Of a DNA stretch of 64,000 nt, positions 24,730 to 34,190 are shown piece by piece. The DNA is from Methanobacteriota archaeon (GTDB lineage Archaea; Halobacteriota; Methanomicrobia; Methanomicrobiales; Methanoculleaceae), in the NCBI GenBank assembly GCA_016841955.1, contig JAENYE010000001.1:756025-820024 (forward strand), in the 5' to 3' direction. Positions within the stretch are counted from its first letter, which is position 1. The number at the start of each line of letters is the position of its first letter. Under the pieces are notes generated by a model that did no database searches, was not told the DNA's origin, and worked only from the letters and a program-made list of their open reading frames with translations. The position numbers and the translations under genes are program-made.

Positions 24730-25872
24730 TTAGCGCTTTCCCGTCAGCCGGGCAAAGACCCTCTCGAACGCCTCCGCCTTCTTCTTCCAGCTGTGCTCCT
24801 CGATCCCGGCGGGTACCCTTCCTGAGGCGAGAGCCAGCTCGTCGACCTGCTCCAGGAACTCTTCCCTGTCCCGGTAGACAGCGATGTGGTCGCCGCCCAT
24901 CCGGAGCATATCGGGAATGGGGGTGGACAGGATCGGTTTCCCGCACGCCGAGTACTCGAAGTACTTGTTCGGCAGGGCGATATCGACCCACCGGGGGGGA
25001 GAGAGCGGGATGAGGCAGAGGTCCATCGGCGCGATATAGCCGGGGAGGTCGCGGTAATCGACGGCGCCGGTGAAGTGTACCCGGCCGGCAACCCCGAGTT
25101 GGGCCGCGAGCTCCTGCAGTTCGTCCAGGTAGCCGGTGAAGAGCGAACCGCCGACGACCAGGAGTTCCGCGTTCGGGTGCTTTTTGAGGACCTCCGGGAA
25201 TGCCCGGATCACCTCGTCGAGGGCGTACCACCGCTCGACCGCCCCCGCAAACCCGAGCACGAAGGCATCGGGGGCAATCCCGAGGGCGGAACGCATCGCA
25301 CCGCCGTCCATCGGGCGGAAGAGGTCGGTGTTGACGCCGTTCGTGATCAACTCCGCATCGTAGCCGTAACCTTTGAGTTTCGTGACGAGCCCGGGGGAGA
25401 CCGTCGTGATGACGTCGCTGTGGTCCAGGTTGTACCGGGTTATGGCGAGAACGCCTTCCCGGAGCAGCCGTTGCGCGACGGGATTTTTGTAGTAGGCGGC
25501 GGCGGAGTCGGGGAACCAGTCCTTCAGGTCGAAGACCACCGGCACGCCGGACTTCTCTGCCGCCCGGACCATCGCCGTCCCAGCGAGGACGTGGGCGCCT
25601 ACGACGATCTCGATATCGTGGTCGCGGATGATATCGCGGATGACCCGGTAGTGGCAGGGTGCGTTTAAGATGTAGTGGAGGAAGGGGCTCTCCACGGGAA
25701 ACTGCGTCGCTTCGTGGACGTGGAGGCGTGTCTGGCGCTCCTTCCCCCTGCTGACGTGGAAGTGGGGGACGTGGACCTCGTGCCGCGTCGCGAGTTCCTC
25801 GAAGATGTTGTGGTGCCTCGACGGAATCGGGTGGTGGATGTAGTCCTGGGTGGAGACGAGCAGAATTCTCAT
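24730..25872 (-). CDS. GT4-family glycosyltransferase
   Basis: The 380-residue protein has the GT-B fold: N-terminal MRILLVSTQDYIHHPIPSRH, donor-site FAGAVERWYALDEVIRAFP, LLVVGGS, and PPRWVDIALPNKYFEYSACGKPIL with the E-x7-E-like donor loop. It is retaining and uses a sugar nucleotide. Its place between AglB and sugar-nucleotide genes suggests it builds the lipid-linked N-glycan. Confidence 0.9.
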   Translation of the reverse strand: MRILLVSTQDYIHHPIPSRHHNIFEELATRHEVHVPHFHVSRGKERQTRLHVHEATQFPVESPFLHYILNAPCHYRVIRDIIRDHDIEIVVGAHVLAGTAMVRAAEKSGVPVVFDLKDWFPDSAAAYYKNPVAQRLLREGVLAITRYNLDHSDVITTVSPGLVTKLKGYGYDAELITNGVNTDLFRPMDGGAMRSALGIAPDAFVLGFAGAVERWYALDEVIRAFPEVLKKHPNAELLVVGGSLFTGYLDELQELAAQLGVAGRVHFTGAVDYRDLPGYIAPMDLCLIPLSPPRWVDIALPNKYFEYSACGKPILSTPIPDMLRMGGDHIAVYRDREEFLEQVDELALASGRVPAGIEEHSWKKKAEAFERVFARLTGKR

Positions 25873-25889
25873 GAGTATTCAAAACCCGG

Positions 25890-26993
25890 TTATACGGCCC
25901 GGAGCCCCCGGACCGCATCGCAGATATACGCCAGTTCTTCGTCCGTCACCGACGGGTGAACGGGCAGGCTCACGACCGACGCCGCGAGGTCGTCCGATAC
26001 CGGGCAGGAGGCGCTCTCGCTTCCGGCCTGGTAGACCGGCTGCCGGTTGACGGGGATGGGGTAGTGGACGGCGGTCCCGATCCCATCCTCGGCAAGAGCG
26101 CTCATGAACGCGTCCCTCGTGAGCGGGTAGCCGGCGGGGAGCTTCACGACATACTGGTGGTAGACGTGCCGGACGCCCGGTGCCGTGTAGGGCGTGACGA
26201 GTCCCGTGCCCTCGAGGTGGCGGTCGAGGTGTCGGGCGTTGTGGATTCGGCGCTCGTTGAACCCCTCGACCCGGTCAAGCTGCACGAGGCCGATGGCGGC
26301 GGCGATGTTCGTCATCCGGTAGTTGTAGCCGACGGCCGAGTGAAGGTACTTCCGGCTCTGCCCGTGGTTGATGAGGAGCCTGACCCGCCCGGCGAGGTGG
26401 TCGTCGTCGGTCGTGACCATGCCCCCTTCGCCGGTGGTCATGTTCTTCGTCGGGTAGAACGAGAAGCAGGCGAGGTCGGCGAGGCTCCCCGCCCGCTTCC
26501 CGTGGTACTCCGCGCCGTGCGCCTGGGCCGCGTCCTCGATGAGGACGAGGTCGTGGTCGTCGCAGAGAGCGCGGACAGCAGCGACGTCGAACGGCTGCCC
26601 GAAGAGGTGGACCCCGACGACCGCCCGGGTGTCGGGCCGGATGAGATCCCCAACCGAGTCAGGGTCGATGTTGAACGTCGCGGGATCGACATCCGCAAAG
26701 AGCGGTGTCGCCCCGCACATCGAGACGCTTGACGCCGTCGCAAAGAACGTGAACGCCGGGACGACCACCGAGTCCCCCGGCCCGACCCCGGCGGCAAGGA
26801 GGGCCGCGTGGAGCGCCGCCGTCCCGGAGTTGACGCCGATTGCGTGAGTGACACCACAGTAGTCGGCAAAACGGGACTCGAACTCCGCAACGACCGACCC
26901 CTGGGCCAGCATCCCCGACCGCATCACGCCGGCGACGGCCGCGATCTCCCCCTCGCCGACGAGCGGCCGGGCGACGGGGATCTTCATCGACAC
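25890..26993 (-). CDS. DegT/DnrJ/EryC1/StrS sugar aminotransferase
   Basis: The 367-residue PLP enzyme has the catalytic lysine in [15 protein letters not shown] (Lys183), [14 protein letters not shown] for phosphate binding and [11 protein letters not shown] for the pyridine ring. Such enzymes aminate 3-keto or 4-keto sugar nucleotides. Its start overlaps the acyltransferase gene by about 10 bp, so the pair probably makes an acetamido sugar, as WbpE and WbpD do. The exact position aminated is not decided by sequence. Confidence 0.93.
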   Translation of the reverse strand: MSMKIPVARPLVGEGEIAAVAGVMRSGMLAQGSVVAEFESRFADYCGVTHAIGVNSGTAALHAALLAAGVGPGDSVVVPAFTFFATASSVSMCGATPLFADVDPATFNIDPDSVGDLIRPDTRAVVGVHLFGQPFDVAAVRALCDDHDLVLIEDAAQAHGAEYHGKRAGSLADLACFSFYPTKNMTTGEGGMVTTDDDHLAGRVRLLINHGQSRKYLHSAVGYNYRMTNIAAAIGLVQLDRVEGFNERRIHNARHLDRHLEGTGLVTPYTAPGVRHVYHQYVVKLPAGYPLTRDAFMSALAEDGIGTAVHYPIPVNRQPVYQAGSESASCPVSDDLAASVVSLPVHPSVTDEELAYICDAVRGLRAV

Positions 26994-27583
26994 CGCCTCG
27001 CTTCCGCCGGTAGCGGCCGGAACCGTGCCGGGGCTCCCATCGCGAGCATCCCGGGCGGGACGTCCTTCGTCACCACCGCTCCCGCGGCGACGAACGCCCC
27101 CTCGCCGACGGTGACGCCGGGAAGGATCGTCGCGTTCGCACCGATGACGGCATCGGCCCCGATCACCGGGCCCCGGAGGGATTCGTGGGGCCCCGGAGGG
27201 TAGCGGTCGTTCGTCAGCACGGCGTTCGGGCCAATGAAGACCCGGTCGCCGATCCGGGCGCCGGTGGGGATGTAGACCAGGCTCTGGAGGCGGACATCGT
27301 CGCCGATCGTGCAGTCGCCCTCGATCACCGCCGCCGTCCCGATTGCCACCCCGTTACCGATGGTCGTCTTTTCGCGGATCAGTACGTTATGGCCGGTCTG
27401 GAAAGCGTCGCCGATCATCACGTCGCAGTAGATGACGGTTCCCGACCGGAGGACCGCGTTCCTCCCGATAGTGGCGCCCGGGTAGCCCTCCTCTCCCATC
27501 CGGCCGCGGGAGGGAAACCCGATGGTCACCGGCTCGAATATCGTCGCCCCCTCGCCGAGGGCGTTACGTCCATACTCAATCAT
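26984..27583 (-). CDS. Hexapeptide-repeat acyltransferase (WbpD-like)
   Basis: The 199-residue protein is mostly left-handed beta-helix repeats ([38 protein letters not shown]). A loop near [15 protein letters not shown] and [20 protein letters not shown] completes the WbpD/NeuD-like pattern. It should N-acetylate the amino sugar made by the adjacent aminotransferase using acetyl-CoA. It overlaps GlmS at its start. Confidence 0.92.
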   Translation of the reverse strand: MIEYGRNALGEGATIFEPVTIGFPSRGRMGEEGYPGATIGRNAVLRSGTVIYCDVMIGDAFQTGHNVLIREKTTIGNGVAIGTAAVIEGDCTIGDDVRLQSLVYIPTGARIGDRVFIGPNAVLTNDRYPPGPHESLRGPVIGADAVIGANATILPGVTVGEGAFVAAGAVVTKDVPPGMLAMGAPARFRPLPAEARRCR

Positions 27584-29319
27584 TCAACGGTCACGCTCTT
27601 TGCCAGGTTCCGCGGTTTGTCGACATCCCGCTGCAGCGCACAGGCGGTATGGTAGGCGAGCAGCTGGAGGGCGACCGATGCGGTCAGCACCTGTACCAGA
27701 AGGTGTGTGTTCGGAATGGGGATGAAGATGTCCACGATCTCGGCGAGTTCCGTATCGCCGGCAACGCCGAGAGCGATGACCGGCGCTTTGCGGGCCTTCA
27801 TCTCCTTGATGTTCGAGGCCATCACGCCGTAGGTCGGCCCGGGGGTGCAGACGGCGACCACCGGTGTCTCCCCCGTGAGCAGGGCAAACGGCCCGTGCTT
27901 CAGTTCTCCCGCCGCATACCCCTCGGCGTGGACGTAACTGATCTCCTTCATCTTGAGGGCGCCTTCCATCGAGACCGGGTAAAACGGGCCCCTTCCCACG
28001 AAGAAGACGTGCTCGGCCTTCGAACAGAGGGCGACCGCCTCCCTGACGTCCTGGAGGAGGATGTCCCCTATGGCCAGGTGCGCGTGCGACAGGATATCGT
28101 CGAACGCCCCCTCGCACCGCAGATTGACGATCTGCATCAGCGCCGCAAGCTGTGCCGTGTAGGACTTGGTTGCGGCGACGCCGATCTCGAGGCCGGCCCG
28201 CATAAGCAGGGTCTCATCCGCAATCCGGGTGACCGTGCTCCCCTGCATATTGGTGATGGCAAGCGTAGGGCAGTTGCGGGATTTCGCCATCTTTAATGCG
28301 GCGATCGTATCCGCCGTTTCCCCCGACTGCGAGACGGCGATCACGAGGCCGCGGAGGGGGGGGGTGAAGTACTTGAACTCCGACCCCAACTCGACCCGTA
28401 CCGGTATGCTGCAGAGCGATTCGGCCAGGTATTTGAAGGCCAGGGCGGTGTGGTACGACGTCCCGCACGCGACCAGGGTGATCTCGCCTGCTTCCATGAC
28501 CATCTGCCGCACGCGATCGTTGATACCCGCCCTGATGGTCTCGTAGAAAGACTGGGGCTGTTCGTAGATCTCCTTTAACATGTAGTGGGCAAACCCGCCT
28601 TTCCGGGTATCCTCCACGCACCAGTTGATCAGTTCGATCGGGCGCTCCACCGTTTGGCCGTCGTGGTAGATGGTGTAGTGATCGGGCGTGATGTCGGCGA
28701 CGTCGCCGTCCTCAAGGAAGATCACGCGTTCGGTGTACTCGAGGAGCGGCGTCATATCCGAGGCGGCAAAGACCTCGGCATCCCCGACACCGAGGACGAG
28801 CGGGCTCGCGTCGCGGGCGGCGACGATCTGCTGCGTCTCCCCCGCGATCGCGAGGATGGCGTATGAGCCTTCGAGCAGGGGCAGGGTCGCGTTGACCGCC
28901 GCGAGGAGGTCGCCATCGTAGTTCTCCTCGATGAGGTGGGAGATCACCTCGGTGTCGGTCTCGGACCGGAAGGTGTGACCGCGTCCCTGCAACTGCCGCT
29001 TCAGTTCGCTGTAGTTCTCGATGACCCCGTTATGTACCACGGCGATCCCCTCCCCGCAGTCGGTATGCGGGTGGGCGTTGATGTCGTTTGGCTCGCCGTG
29101 CGTGGCCCATCGGGTATGCCCGATCCCGGTGCACCCGTGCAAATCGGCCGCCCCGGCCTCGCCCTCCGAGATACGACCCGTCTTCTTGTAGACCTCGATC
29201 GCACTCCCCACCGTCGCGATGCCGAACGAGTCGTAACCCCGGTACTCAAGCCGCTTCAACCCCTGGATCAAAATCGGTGTTGCGTCCCGTCTCCCGATAT
29301 AGCCGACGATTCCGCACAT
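27580..29319 (-). CDS. glmS: Glutamine-fructose-6-phosphate aminotransferase GlmS
   Basis: The 579-residue protein has Cys2 as the glutaminase nucleophile (MCGIVGYIG), [12 protein letters not shown], and two SIS domains ([21 protein letters not shown]). It ends [11 protein letters not shown], the canonical C-terminus. It makes glucosamine-6-phosphate, first step to UDP-GlcNAc. It lies in the run glmM, two GlmU-like, glmS. Confidence 0.97.
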   Translation of the reverse strand: MCGIVGYIGRRDATPILIQGLKRLEYRGYDSFGIATVGSAIEVYKKTGRISEGEAGAADLHGCTGIGHTRWATHGEPNDINAHPHTDCGEGIAVVHNGVIENYSELKRQLQGRGHTFRSETDTEVISHLIEENYDGDLLAAVNATLPLLEGSYAILAIAGETQQIVAARDASPLVLGVGDAEVFAASDMTPLLEYTERVIFLEDGDVADITPDHYTIYHDGQTVERPIELINWCVEDTRKGGFAHYMLKEIYEQPQSFYETIRAGINDRVRQMVMEAGEITLVACGTSYHTALAFKYLAESLCSIPVRVELGSEFKYFTPPLRGLVIAVSQSGETADTIAALKMAKSRNCPTLAITNMQGSTVTRIADETLLMRAGLEIGVAATKSYTAQLAALMQIVNLRCEGAFDDILSHAHLAIGDILLQDVREAVALCSKAEHVFFVGRGPFYPVSMEGALKMKEISYVHAEGYAAGELKHGPFALLTGETPVVAVCTPGPTYGVMASNIKEMKARKAPVIALGVAGDTELAEIVDIFIPIPNTHLLVQVLTASVALQLLAYHTACALQRDVDKPRNLAKSVTVE

Positions 29320-30474
29320 CTACATCACCCGGGTACCATCCTCGATGAGGCCGACCACTGTTTTCCCCCCCTCAATGGTGACCCTGTTACCTGCTATACA
29401 GTTTTTAAATGTTGTGAATGGTGCCGCACGGACCCCGTCACCGAGGACTGCACCGAATTCCTCCTTCTGGACCCGGCCTCCGACCTCAATGAAACTCGCG
29501 GACGGGTAGGTGGTGGTATGGTCGGCGAGGATGCACCCCTGGCCGAAGACCGCCGAGACGATCCTCGAATGGGACCCGATCGTGACGTCGCTCATGACGA
29601 GCGAGTCGGCGACGTAGGTGAACGGCTCAAGCACCACGCGGTCACCGATGCTCGTATCGGGCATGATGACGCAGTTCGGGCCGATGTTGCAGTTGCTCCC
29701 GATGGTGACGGGCCCATAGATCACGGTGTTCGGGCCGACGGTCGTCCCGGTGCCGATATGCACGGTGCCCCGGCGGATGACGGATGCGTCGACCGTCCCG
29801 GCGATCTCGGGAGTGATCCCCTTGAGCATCCGGCTGTTCAGTTTCAGGAGGTCCCAGGGATAGACGGCATCCTGCCAGTCGTCTGCCGGGATCGCCCGTA
29901 TCCGCCGGCCCGATGCGATCATGGCAGAGAGGGCGTCGGGGATCTCGTTCGTCTGGAGGTAGGAGAAGACGTCGGGTTTGAACGAGTAGATTCCGGTCGA
30001 TACGGTGAACGTCGGGGCGTCCTCGGGCTTCTCGATGATCTCGCGGACGAGGCCGTTCCTGATCACAACGACCCCGAAGTTCGAGGGGTTCGGGTGCTCG
30101 GCCACGAGCATGGCGTTCTGCTCCTTCCTGATCCGGGCGATCGATTCCGCGTTGATGTAGTTGTCGCCGGGGAGAACGAGGAAGTCGTCCGTGATCTCCG
30201 ACTCGGCCGCCCGGAGAGCGTCCGCGGTCCCGAGCTGCCGCTCCTGCACGACGACCTGGATGGGGGCGTCGAGCTTGTTGAGGTGCCGGATGACGTCCTC
30301 CTTGCGATACCCGACCACCACCACGATGTCGCGGATCCCGTTCTCCAGCAGGGCGTCGATGACGTACTCGATGAGCGGCCGGTTTGCGACCGGGAGCATG
30401 GCTTTGGGCTTGCTCCGGGTGAGCGGCCGGAGGCGACTCCCTTCTCCCGCTGCTAAAATAACTGCCTGCATCAT
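29320..30474 (-). CDS. GlmU-like sugar-1-phosphate nucleotidylyltransferase/acyltransferase (paralog 1)
   Basis: The start is at 30474 or 30471 (adjacent ATGs after GGTGAT). The N-terminal nucleotidyltransferase shows VILAAGEGSRLRPLTRSKPK, GTADALRAAE and LPGDNYI. The C-terminal left-handed beta-helix shows NTVIYGPVTIGSNCNIGPN and SHSRIVSAVFGQG. Archaeal proteins of this type act as UDP-GlcNAc pyrophosphorylase plus GlcN-1-P acetyltransferase or as Glc-1-P nucleotidyltransferases. Two paralogs in tandem suggest split specificity. Confidence 0.9.
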   Translation of the reverse strand: MMQAVILAAGEGSRLRPLTRSKPKAMLPVANRPLIEYVIDALLENGIRDIVVVVGYRKEDVIRHLNKLDAPIQVVVQERQLGTADALRAAESEITDDFLVLPGDNYINAESIARIRKEQNAMLVAEHPNPSNFGVVVIRNGLVREIIEKPEDAPTFTVSTGIYSFKPDVFSYLQTNEIPDALSAMIASGRRIRAIPADDWQDAVYPWDLLKLNSRMLKGITPEIAGTVDASVIRRGTVHIGTGTTVGPNTVIYGPVTIGSNCNIGPNCVIMPDTSIGDRVVLEPFTYVADSLVMSDVTIGSHSRIVSAVFGQGCILADHTTTYPSASFIEVGGRVQKEEFGAVLGDGVRAAPFTTFKNCIAGNRVTIEGGKTVVGLIEDGTRVM

Positions 30475-30475
30475 A

Positions 30476-31675
30476 TCACCTGATAATGGAACCGTCCTCG
30501 ATGCACCCTTCCACAAGGGAGTGGGGAGCAATTCTGGCGTTGCTGCCGATAAGGCTCCCGACGTTGACCGAGCAGTTGATCCCGAAGAGGACGTCGTCGC
30601 CGATGATGGCGCCGAACTTCCTCCTGCCGGTGGTCTTCCCGCAGACTTTCACCGCTCCGTTGTCGTGTCTGAGGTTCGCGACCTTGGTGCCTGCCCCGAA
30701 GTTGCACCCGCTGCCCACGATGCTGTCGCCCACGTAGTTGAAGTGCGGGATCTTCGTCGCCGACATGACGATGGAGTTCTTGATCTCGGTCGCATGCCCG
30801 ATGTGGCAGTTATCGCCGATGGCGGTGGAGCCCCGGATATAGGCGTGGGGGCCGATGATGCAGTTCTCGCCGATGACGCAGGAACCTTCGATGTAGGTCC
30901 CGGCCCGGATGACGGTCCCTCTCCCGATGCTGACCGTCGCCGGGACGGTGCACCCGTCCTCGATGGTGCCGCGCCGCTCGTGGTTCATCGAAGAGATGAG
31001 CGCCTCGTTTGCGTCGAGGAGGTCCCACGGCTGCCCGACATCGAGCCAGTAGTCCAGCGGGTATGCAGCGAGCGTCCCCCCCCCGATATAGGACTCGAGG
31101 GCGTCGGTCAGTTCGAACTCGCCCCGACCCGAGATCTTGATCCCCGAGATGAGGTCGAAGATGTCGGGTTCGAAGAGGTAGGCGCCTGCGTTGATCAGGT
31201 GGCTCTTCGGGTCTTCGGACTTCTCCTCAAGACCCGTGATGCGCTCTCCCTCCACGGTCACCACGCCGTAGTCCTGCGGGTGGTCTGTCTCGTGTATCCC
31301 CATGCAGGGGGCATCCATCCGGCAGAACTCCTGGATATCACTTTTTTTGAGGACCATGTCCCCGTTGAGGAGGAGGAACCGGCCGTCGATCATTCCTGCC
31401 GTCGCCCGCAGGGCATCGGCGGTGCCGAGCTGGTGCCGCTGGGTCACGTAGGTGATATTCACCCCAAGGCTGCTCCCATCCCCGAAATGGTTCCGGATCT
31501 CGCGTTCGAAGTAACCGACGACGAATATGAAGTCGGTGATCCCCGCGTCGTGAGCCGCGAGTACCAGGTGTTCCATCATCGGGCGGTTGGCAATCGGAAG
31601 CATCACCTTCGGACGCCGGGCGGTCAGGGGCCGCATCCGTTTCCCCTCTCCTGCTGCCAGTACGACACACTGCAT
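30476..31675 (-). CDS. GlmU-like sugar-1-phosphate nucleotidylyltransferase/acyltransferase (paralog 2)
   Basis: The ATG at 31675 starts MQCVVLAAGEGKRMRPLTAR, four bases after the glmM stop. GTADALRATAG and LLNGDMVL follow, then beta-helix repeats (YIEGSCVIGENCIIG, CHIGHATEIKNSIV). It ends GSNARIAPHSLVEGC. The helix carries GAGTKVANLRHDNG and TTGRRKFGAIIGDD, close to the acetyltransferase active site of archaeal GlmU, so this paralog is the better candidate for UDP-GlcNAc synthesis. It is coupled to glmM. Confidence 0.92.
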   Translation of the reverse strand: MQCVVLAAGEGKRMRPLTARRPKVMLPIANRPMMEHLVLAAHDAGITDFIFVVGYFEREIRNHFGDGSSLGVNITYVTQRHQLGTADALRATAGMIDGRFLLLNGDMVLKKSDIQEFCRMDAPCMGIHETDHPQDYGVVTVEGERITGLEEKSEDPKSHLINAGAYLFEPDIFDLISGIKISGRGEFELTDALESYIGGGTLAAYPLDYWLDVGQPWDLLDANEALISSMNHERRGTIEDGCTVPATVSIGRGTVIRAGTYIEGSCVIGENCIIGPHAYIRGSTAIGDNCHIGHATEIKNSIVMSATKIPHFNYVGDSIVGSGCNFGAGTKVANLRHDNGAVKVCGKTTGRRKFGAIIGDDVLFGINCSVNVGSLIGSNARIAPHSLVEGCIEDGSIIR

Positions 31676-31679
31676 GCAC

Positions 31680-32936
31680 TCACTCCAGAATACGTTTCGC
31701 TCGCTCAAGGGCTGCGTGCCCCGAATCAAGCATCTCTTTCGCTTTTGCGGGCGTCTTTCCCTCGGCCGTGATCCGGACCTTCGGTTCGGTGCCGCTTGCC
31801 CGGATCAGGTACCAGCCGTCTTCGTCCTCGAACCGGATACCGTGCGTCGGCTCATCGGCCCCGATCGCCGCCATGACTTCCCCTGGAGAGGCAATGCGAT
31901 ACGACTCCCGGAGGAGGGTATACCGGGGCATCCGGTCGAGTTCTTCGGCGATCGACCACTCCGACGCGATCTCGCAGAGCAGGGCCGCGGCGTAGACCCC
32001 GTCCGGACAGTAGGAGTGCTCGGGAAAGATCCAGCTCCCCGATGCTTCCCCGCCGAAATCTCCCCAGGAGAGGAGTTCTTCGGAGACGAAACTGTCGCCG
32101 ACCGGCGTACGGCGGACCTCCGCGACCTCTTCGATCGCCATCGAGGCATCGACGGTGGTGACCACGCGCATGCGGTCGAGATACTTCGCGAAGAGCATGA
32201 GGAGGTGGTCTCCGTCGATGTAGCGGCCCTTCTCGTCGAACGCCATCATCCGGTCGGCGTCGCCGTCGTTGATCACCGCGCACGCGGCCTCCCGCTTCCT
32301 GACGATCTCCCCGATATAGGGGAGGTTTGTCTCAAGCGGCTCTGAAGGGCGGGCAAACCTCCCCGCGACGTTGCAGTTCAGGCCGATGACGTTTGCTCCT
32401 GCCCCTGCAAGAAGATCGGGGGTGATGACGCTTCCCGCACCGTTGCCGCAGTCCAGCACGGCCGTGACCGGGCGGGAGAGACTGACCCGATCAAGGATCG
32501 CCTCCCGGTGCGCGTCCACCGCGTCGATGGGAGAGACGTGCCCCTGCTCGTCCCAGTTCTCCCAGTGCGTCCCCCTGAGTGCATCCTCGATCGCCGCCTG
32601 CTGTCGGCGGGTGAACGACGACCCGTCCGGGTTGAGCAGTTTGACCCCGTTGTAGGACTCGGGGTTATGCGAGGCGGTGATCATGCACCCAGCGTCCACG
32701 GATCCGGTCGCGTGCGCGACCGTCGGCGTGGGCGCGATGCCGCAGGTGTAGACGGTTGCACCGGCCGAAAGCATCCCGGCGATGACGCAATGTTCCAGCA
32801 GTTCGCTGGTCGTGCGGGTATCCCGGCCAACGACGATCTCCGAAGCGGCGTCTGCGGCGGCCGCTCCGATGCGGAGCGCGAGATCGACGAGGCCGGGGCC
32901 GAACTCCTGCCGGATTCCGGAAGAACCGAAAAGCAT
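31680..32936 (-). CDS. glmM: Phosphoglucosamine mutase GlmM
   Basis: The 418-residue phosphohexomutase has MLFGSSGIRQEF, catalytic TASHNPESYNG (Ser89 phosphorylated), the metal loop NDGDADRMMAFDE, a sugar-binding GGEASGSWIFPE and a phosphate-binding RASGTEPKVRI. It is somewhat short (usual about 450). It converts GlcN-6-P to GlcN-1-P for the GlmU-like enzymes downstream and starts this gene run. Confidence 0.95.
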   Translation of the reverse strand: MLFGSSGIRQEFGPGLVDLALRIGAAAADAASEIVVGRDTRTTSELLEHCVIAGMLSAGATVYTCGIAPTPTVAHATGSVDAGCMITASHNPESYNGVKLLNPDGSSFTRRQQAAIEDALRGTHWENWDEQGHVSPIDAVDAHREAILDRVSLSRPVTAVLDCGNGAGSVITPDLLAGAGANVIGLNCNVAGRFARPSEPLETNLPYIGEIVRKREAACAVINDGDADRMMAFDEKGRYIDGDHLLMLFAKYLDRMRVVTTVDASMAIEEVAEVRRTPVGDSFVSEELLSWGDFGGEASGSWIFPEHSYCPDGVYAAALLCEIASEWSIAEELDRMPRYTLLRESYRIASPGEVMAAIGADEPTHGIRFEDEDGWYLIRASGTEPKVRITAEGKTPAKAKEMLDSGHAALERAKRILE

Positions 32937-32973
32937 ACTCCTGTATAATCCTTTCTTTCCTAAAAAAAGGTAT

Positions 32974-33579
32974 TCATCGTCCGTAGGGGCACCAGTGCTC
33001 GAGACTTATAAGTCCGCTGACCCCGGCGGTCGACGGCCCGAGGAATATCATCCGTTTCTTGCCCCGGTACTCGTCGATGCAGGCGATCCCCGCATCGGTC
33101 GTCATGCCGTCCCCGGCGACCAGGAAGAAATCGGCCGCCTCCGGCGAGTCGACGATCTGCTTGCCGAGGGCCCGCTCGAGCACCGGCATCGGGCCGACGA
33201 GGTAGACCTGTTTTCCGGCGACCTCGCGGGAGAGCTCCGCAAGGCAGGGGGCGTAGCAGTCGGGGGTGCAGGGCCGGAGTTTCCGTGCCAGGCAGAGGAA
33301 CGCCGAGACGGCGTTGACGATCGCGCCTGCCGCTCCCCGCTGCTTCTGGTCTTTCAAGGGCGCACCGAACATGAAGGAGACCCGGGTGTTGGCCCGGATC
33401 GGCTCGCCGGTGACGAACTGCCCGCTCCGCCCGCCGAACTGCCCTTCCATACAGACGCCTCTGGGGTACTGGCAGACATCCGTGTCGTAGTTCACGCTGA
33501 GCGTCACAATTCCGTCCTCGCATCCGCTGTCCGCGAGGATCGTCTCAAGTCTCCCGATCGCATCGTGCCAGAAACTCAC
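32974..33579 (-). CDS. Uncharacterised cysteine-rich protein downstream of suf
   Basis: A GTG at 33579, two bases after the cyclase stop and 8 bases after GGGAGG, is preferred over the ATG at 33600 inside that gene. The product is about 201 residues. The centre has CLARKLRPCTPDCYAPC (C-x7-C-x3-C-x3-C). The C-terminal half looks Rossmann-like (QVYLVGPMPVLERAL, DFFLVAGDGMTTDAG, MIFLGPSTAG). The four-Cys cluster could hold a metal or an iron-sulfur centre. I do not recognise the family; the end weakly recalls DUF364-type proteins. Confidence 0.65.
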   Translation of the reverse strand: MSFWHDAIGRLETILADSGCEDGIVTLSVNYDTDVCQYPRGVCMEGQFGGRSGQFVTGEPIRANTRVSFMFGAPLKDQKQRGAAGAIVNAVSAFLCLARKLRPCTPDCYAPCLAELSREVAGKQVYLVGPMPVLERALGKQIVDSPEAADFFLVAGDGMTTDAGIACIDEYRGKKRMIFLGPSTAGVSGLISLEHWCPYGR

Positions 33580-33581
33580 GT

Positions 33582-34190
33582 CTATTCCTCCCTCTCCCAT
33601 AGGATCGCCCGCACGGGCGATCCGTCGGCGCCTTTGAGCCGCATTGGGAGCGCCGTCATGAAATACTCTCCTTCCGGCACTGCGGAGAGGTCGAGCAGTT
33701 CGAGGACGACCATGCCGCTCCCGAGCAGCCGTCGGTGGACCGAGCCGTCACAGTTATACTCCTCGATCGAAGGGGCGTCGGTCCCGAGGCAGGTGATCCC
33801 GGCGTCGACGATCACCTGCGCCGCTTCGAGGGAGAGCGCCGGGTACCCTAACTCGAACTGCTGCCGCTCCGAGAACCATGTCTTCAGAAGGAGCGTCCGG
33901 GTGCCGGTGAGGCGGCCGGCGAGGTGGCCGGGACCGATGACCTCGTTTACGTCATTGCAGTCGAGCACCTGCGCCGGTCCCACCAGCACCCCGGGCGTGA
34001 TCTCATCGACCGTCAGACCGCCCTCAAGGTAGTGGGACGGGGCGTCGATGTGCGTCCCCGTATGGCTCCCGAGGGTCATCTCGGTCACCCGGTACTGCCC
34101 GTTGTCGATCTGGCGGAACCGGGGCCGGACGTCCCCGGGATAGAGGACGGCATCCTCGGAGAGGTCCCGGGTGATGTCGTAGATCTTCAC
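33582..34190 (-). CDS. Cyclase-family metal hydrolase (kynurenine formamidase-like)
   Basis: The GTG at 34190 overlaps the pcm stop (GTGA) and begins KIYDITRDLSEDAVLYPGD. The family signature HTGTHIDAPSHYLEGG is intact (His/Asp metal ligands). Later GTDAPSIEEYNCDGSVHRRLL and LELLDLSAVPEGEY also match. Enzymes of this 200-residue family hydrolyse amides such as N-formylkynurenine. The archaeal substrate is unknown. Confidence 0.9.
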   Translation of the reverse strand: MKIYDITRDLSEDAVLYPGDVRPRFRQIDNGQYRVTEMTLGSHTGTHIDAPSHYLEGGLTVDEITPGVLVGPAQVLDCNDVNEVIGPGHLAGRLTGTRTLLLKTWFSERQQFELGYPALSLEAAQVIVDAGITCLGTDAPSIEEYNCDGSVHRRLLGSGMVVLELLDLSAVPEGEYFMTALPMRLKGADGSPVRAILWEREE

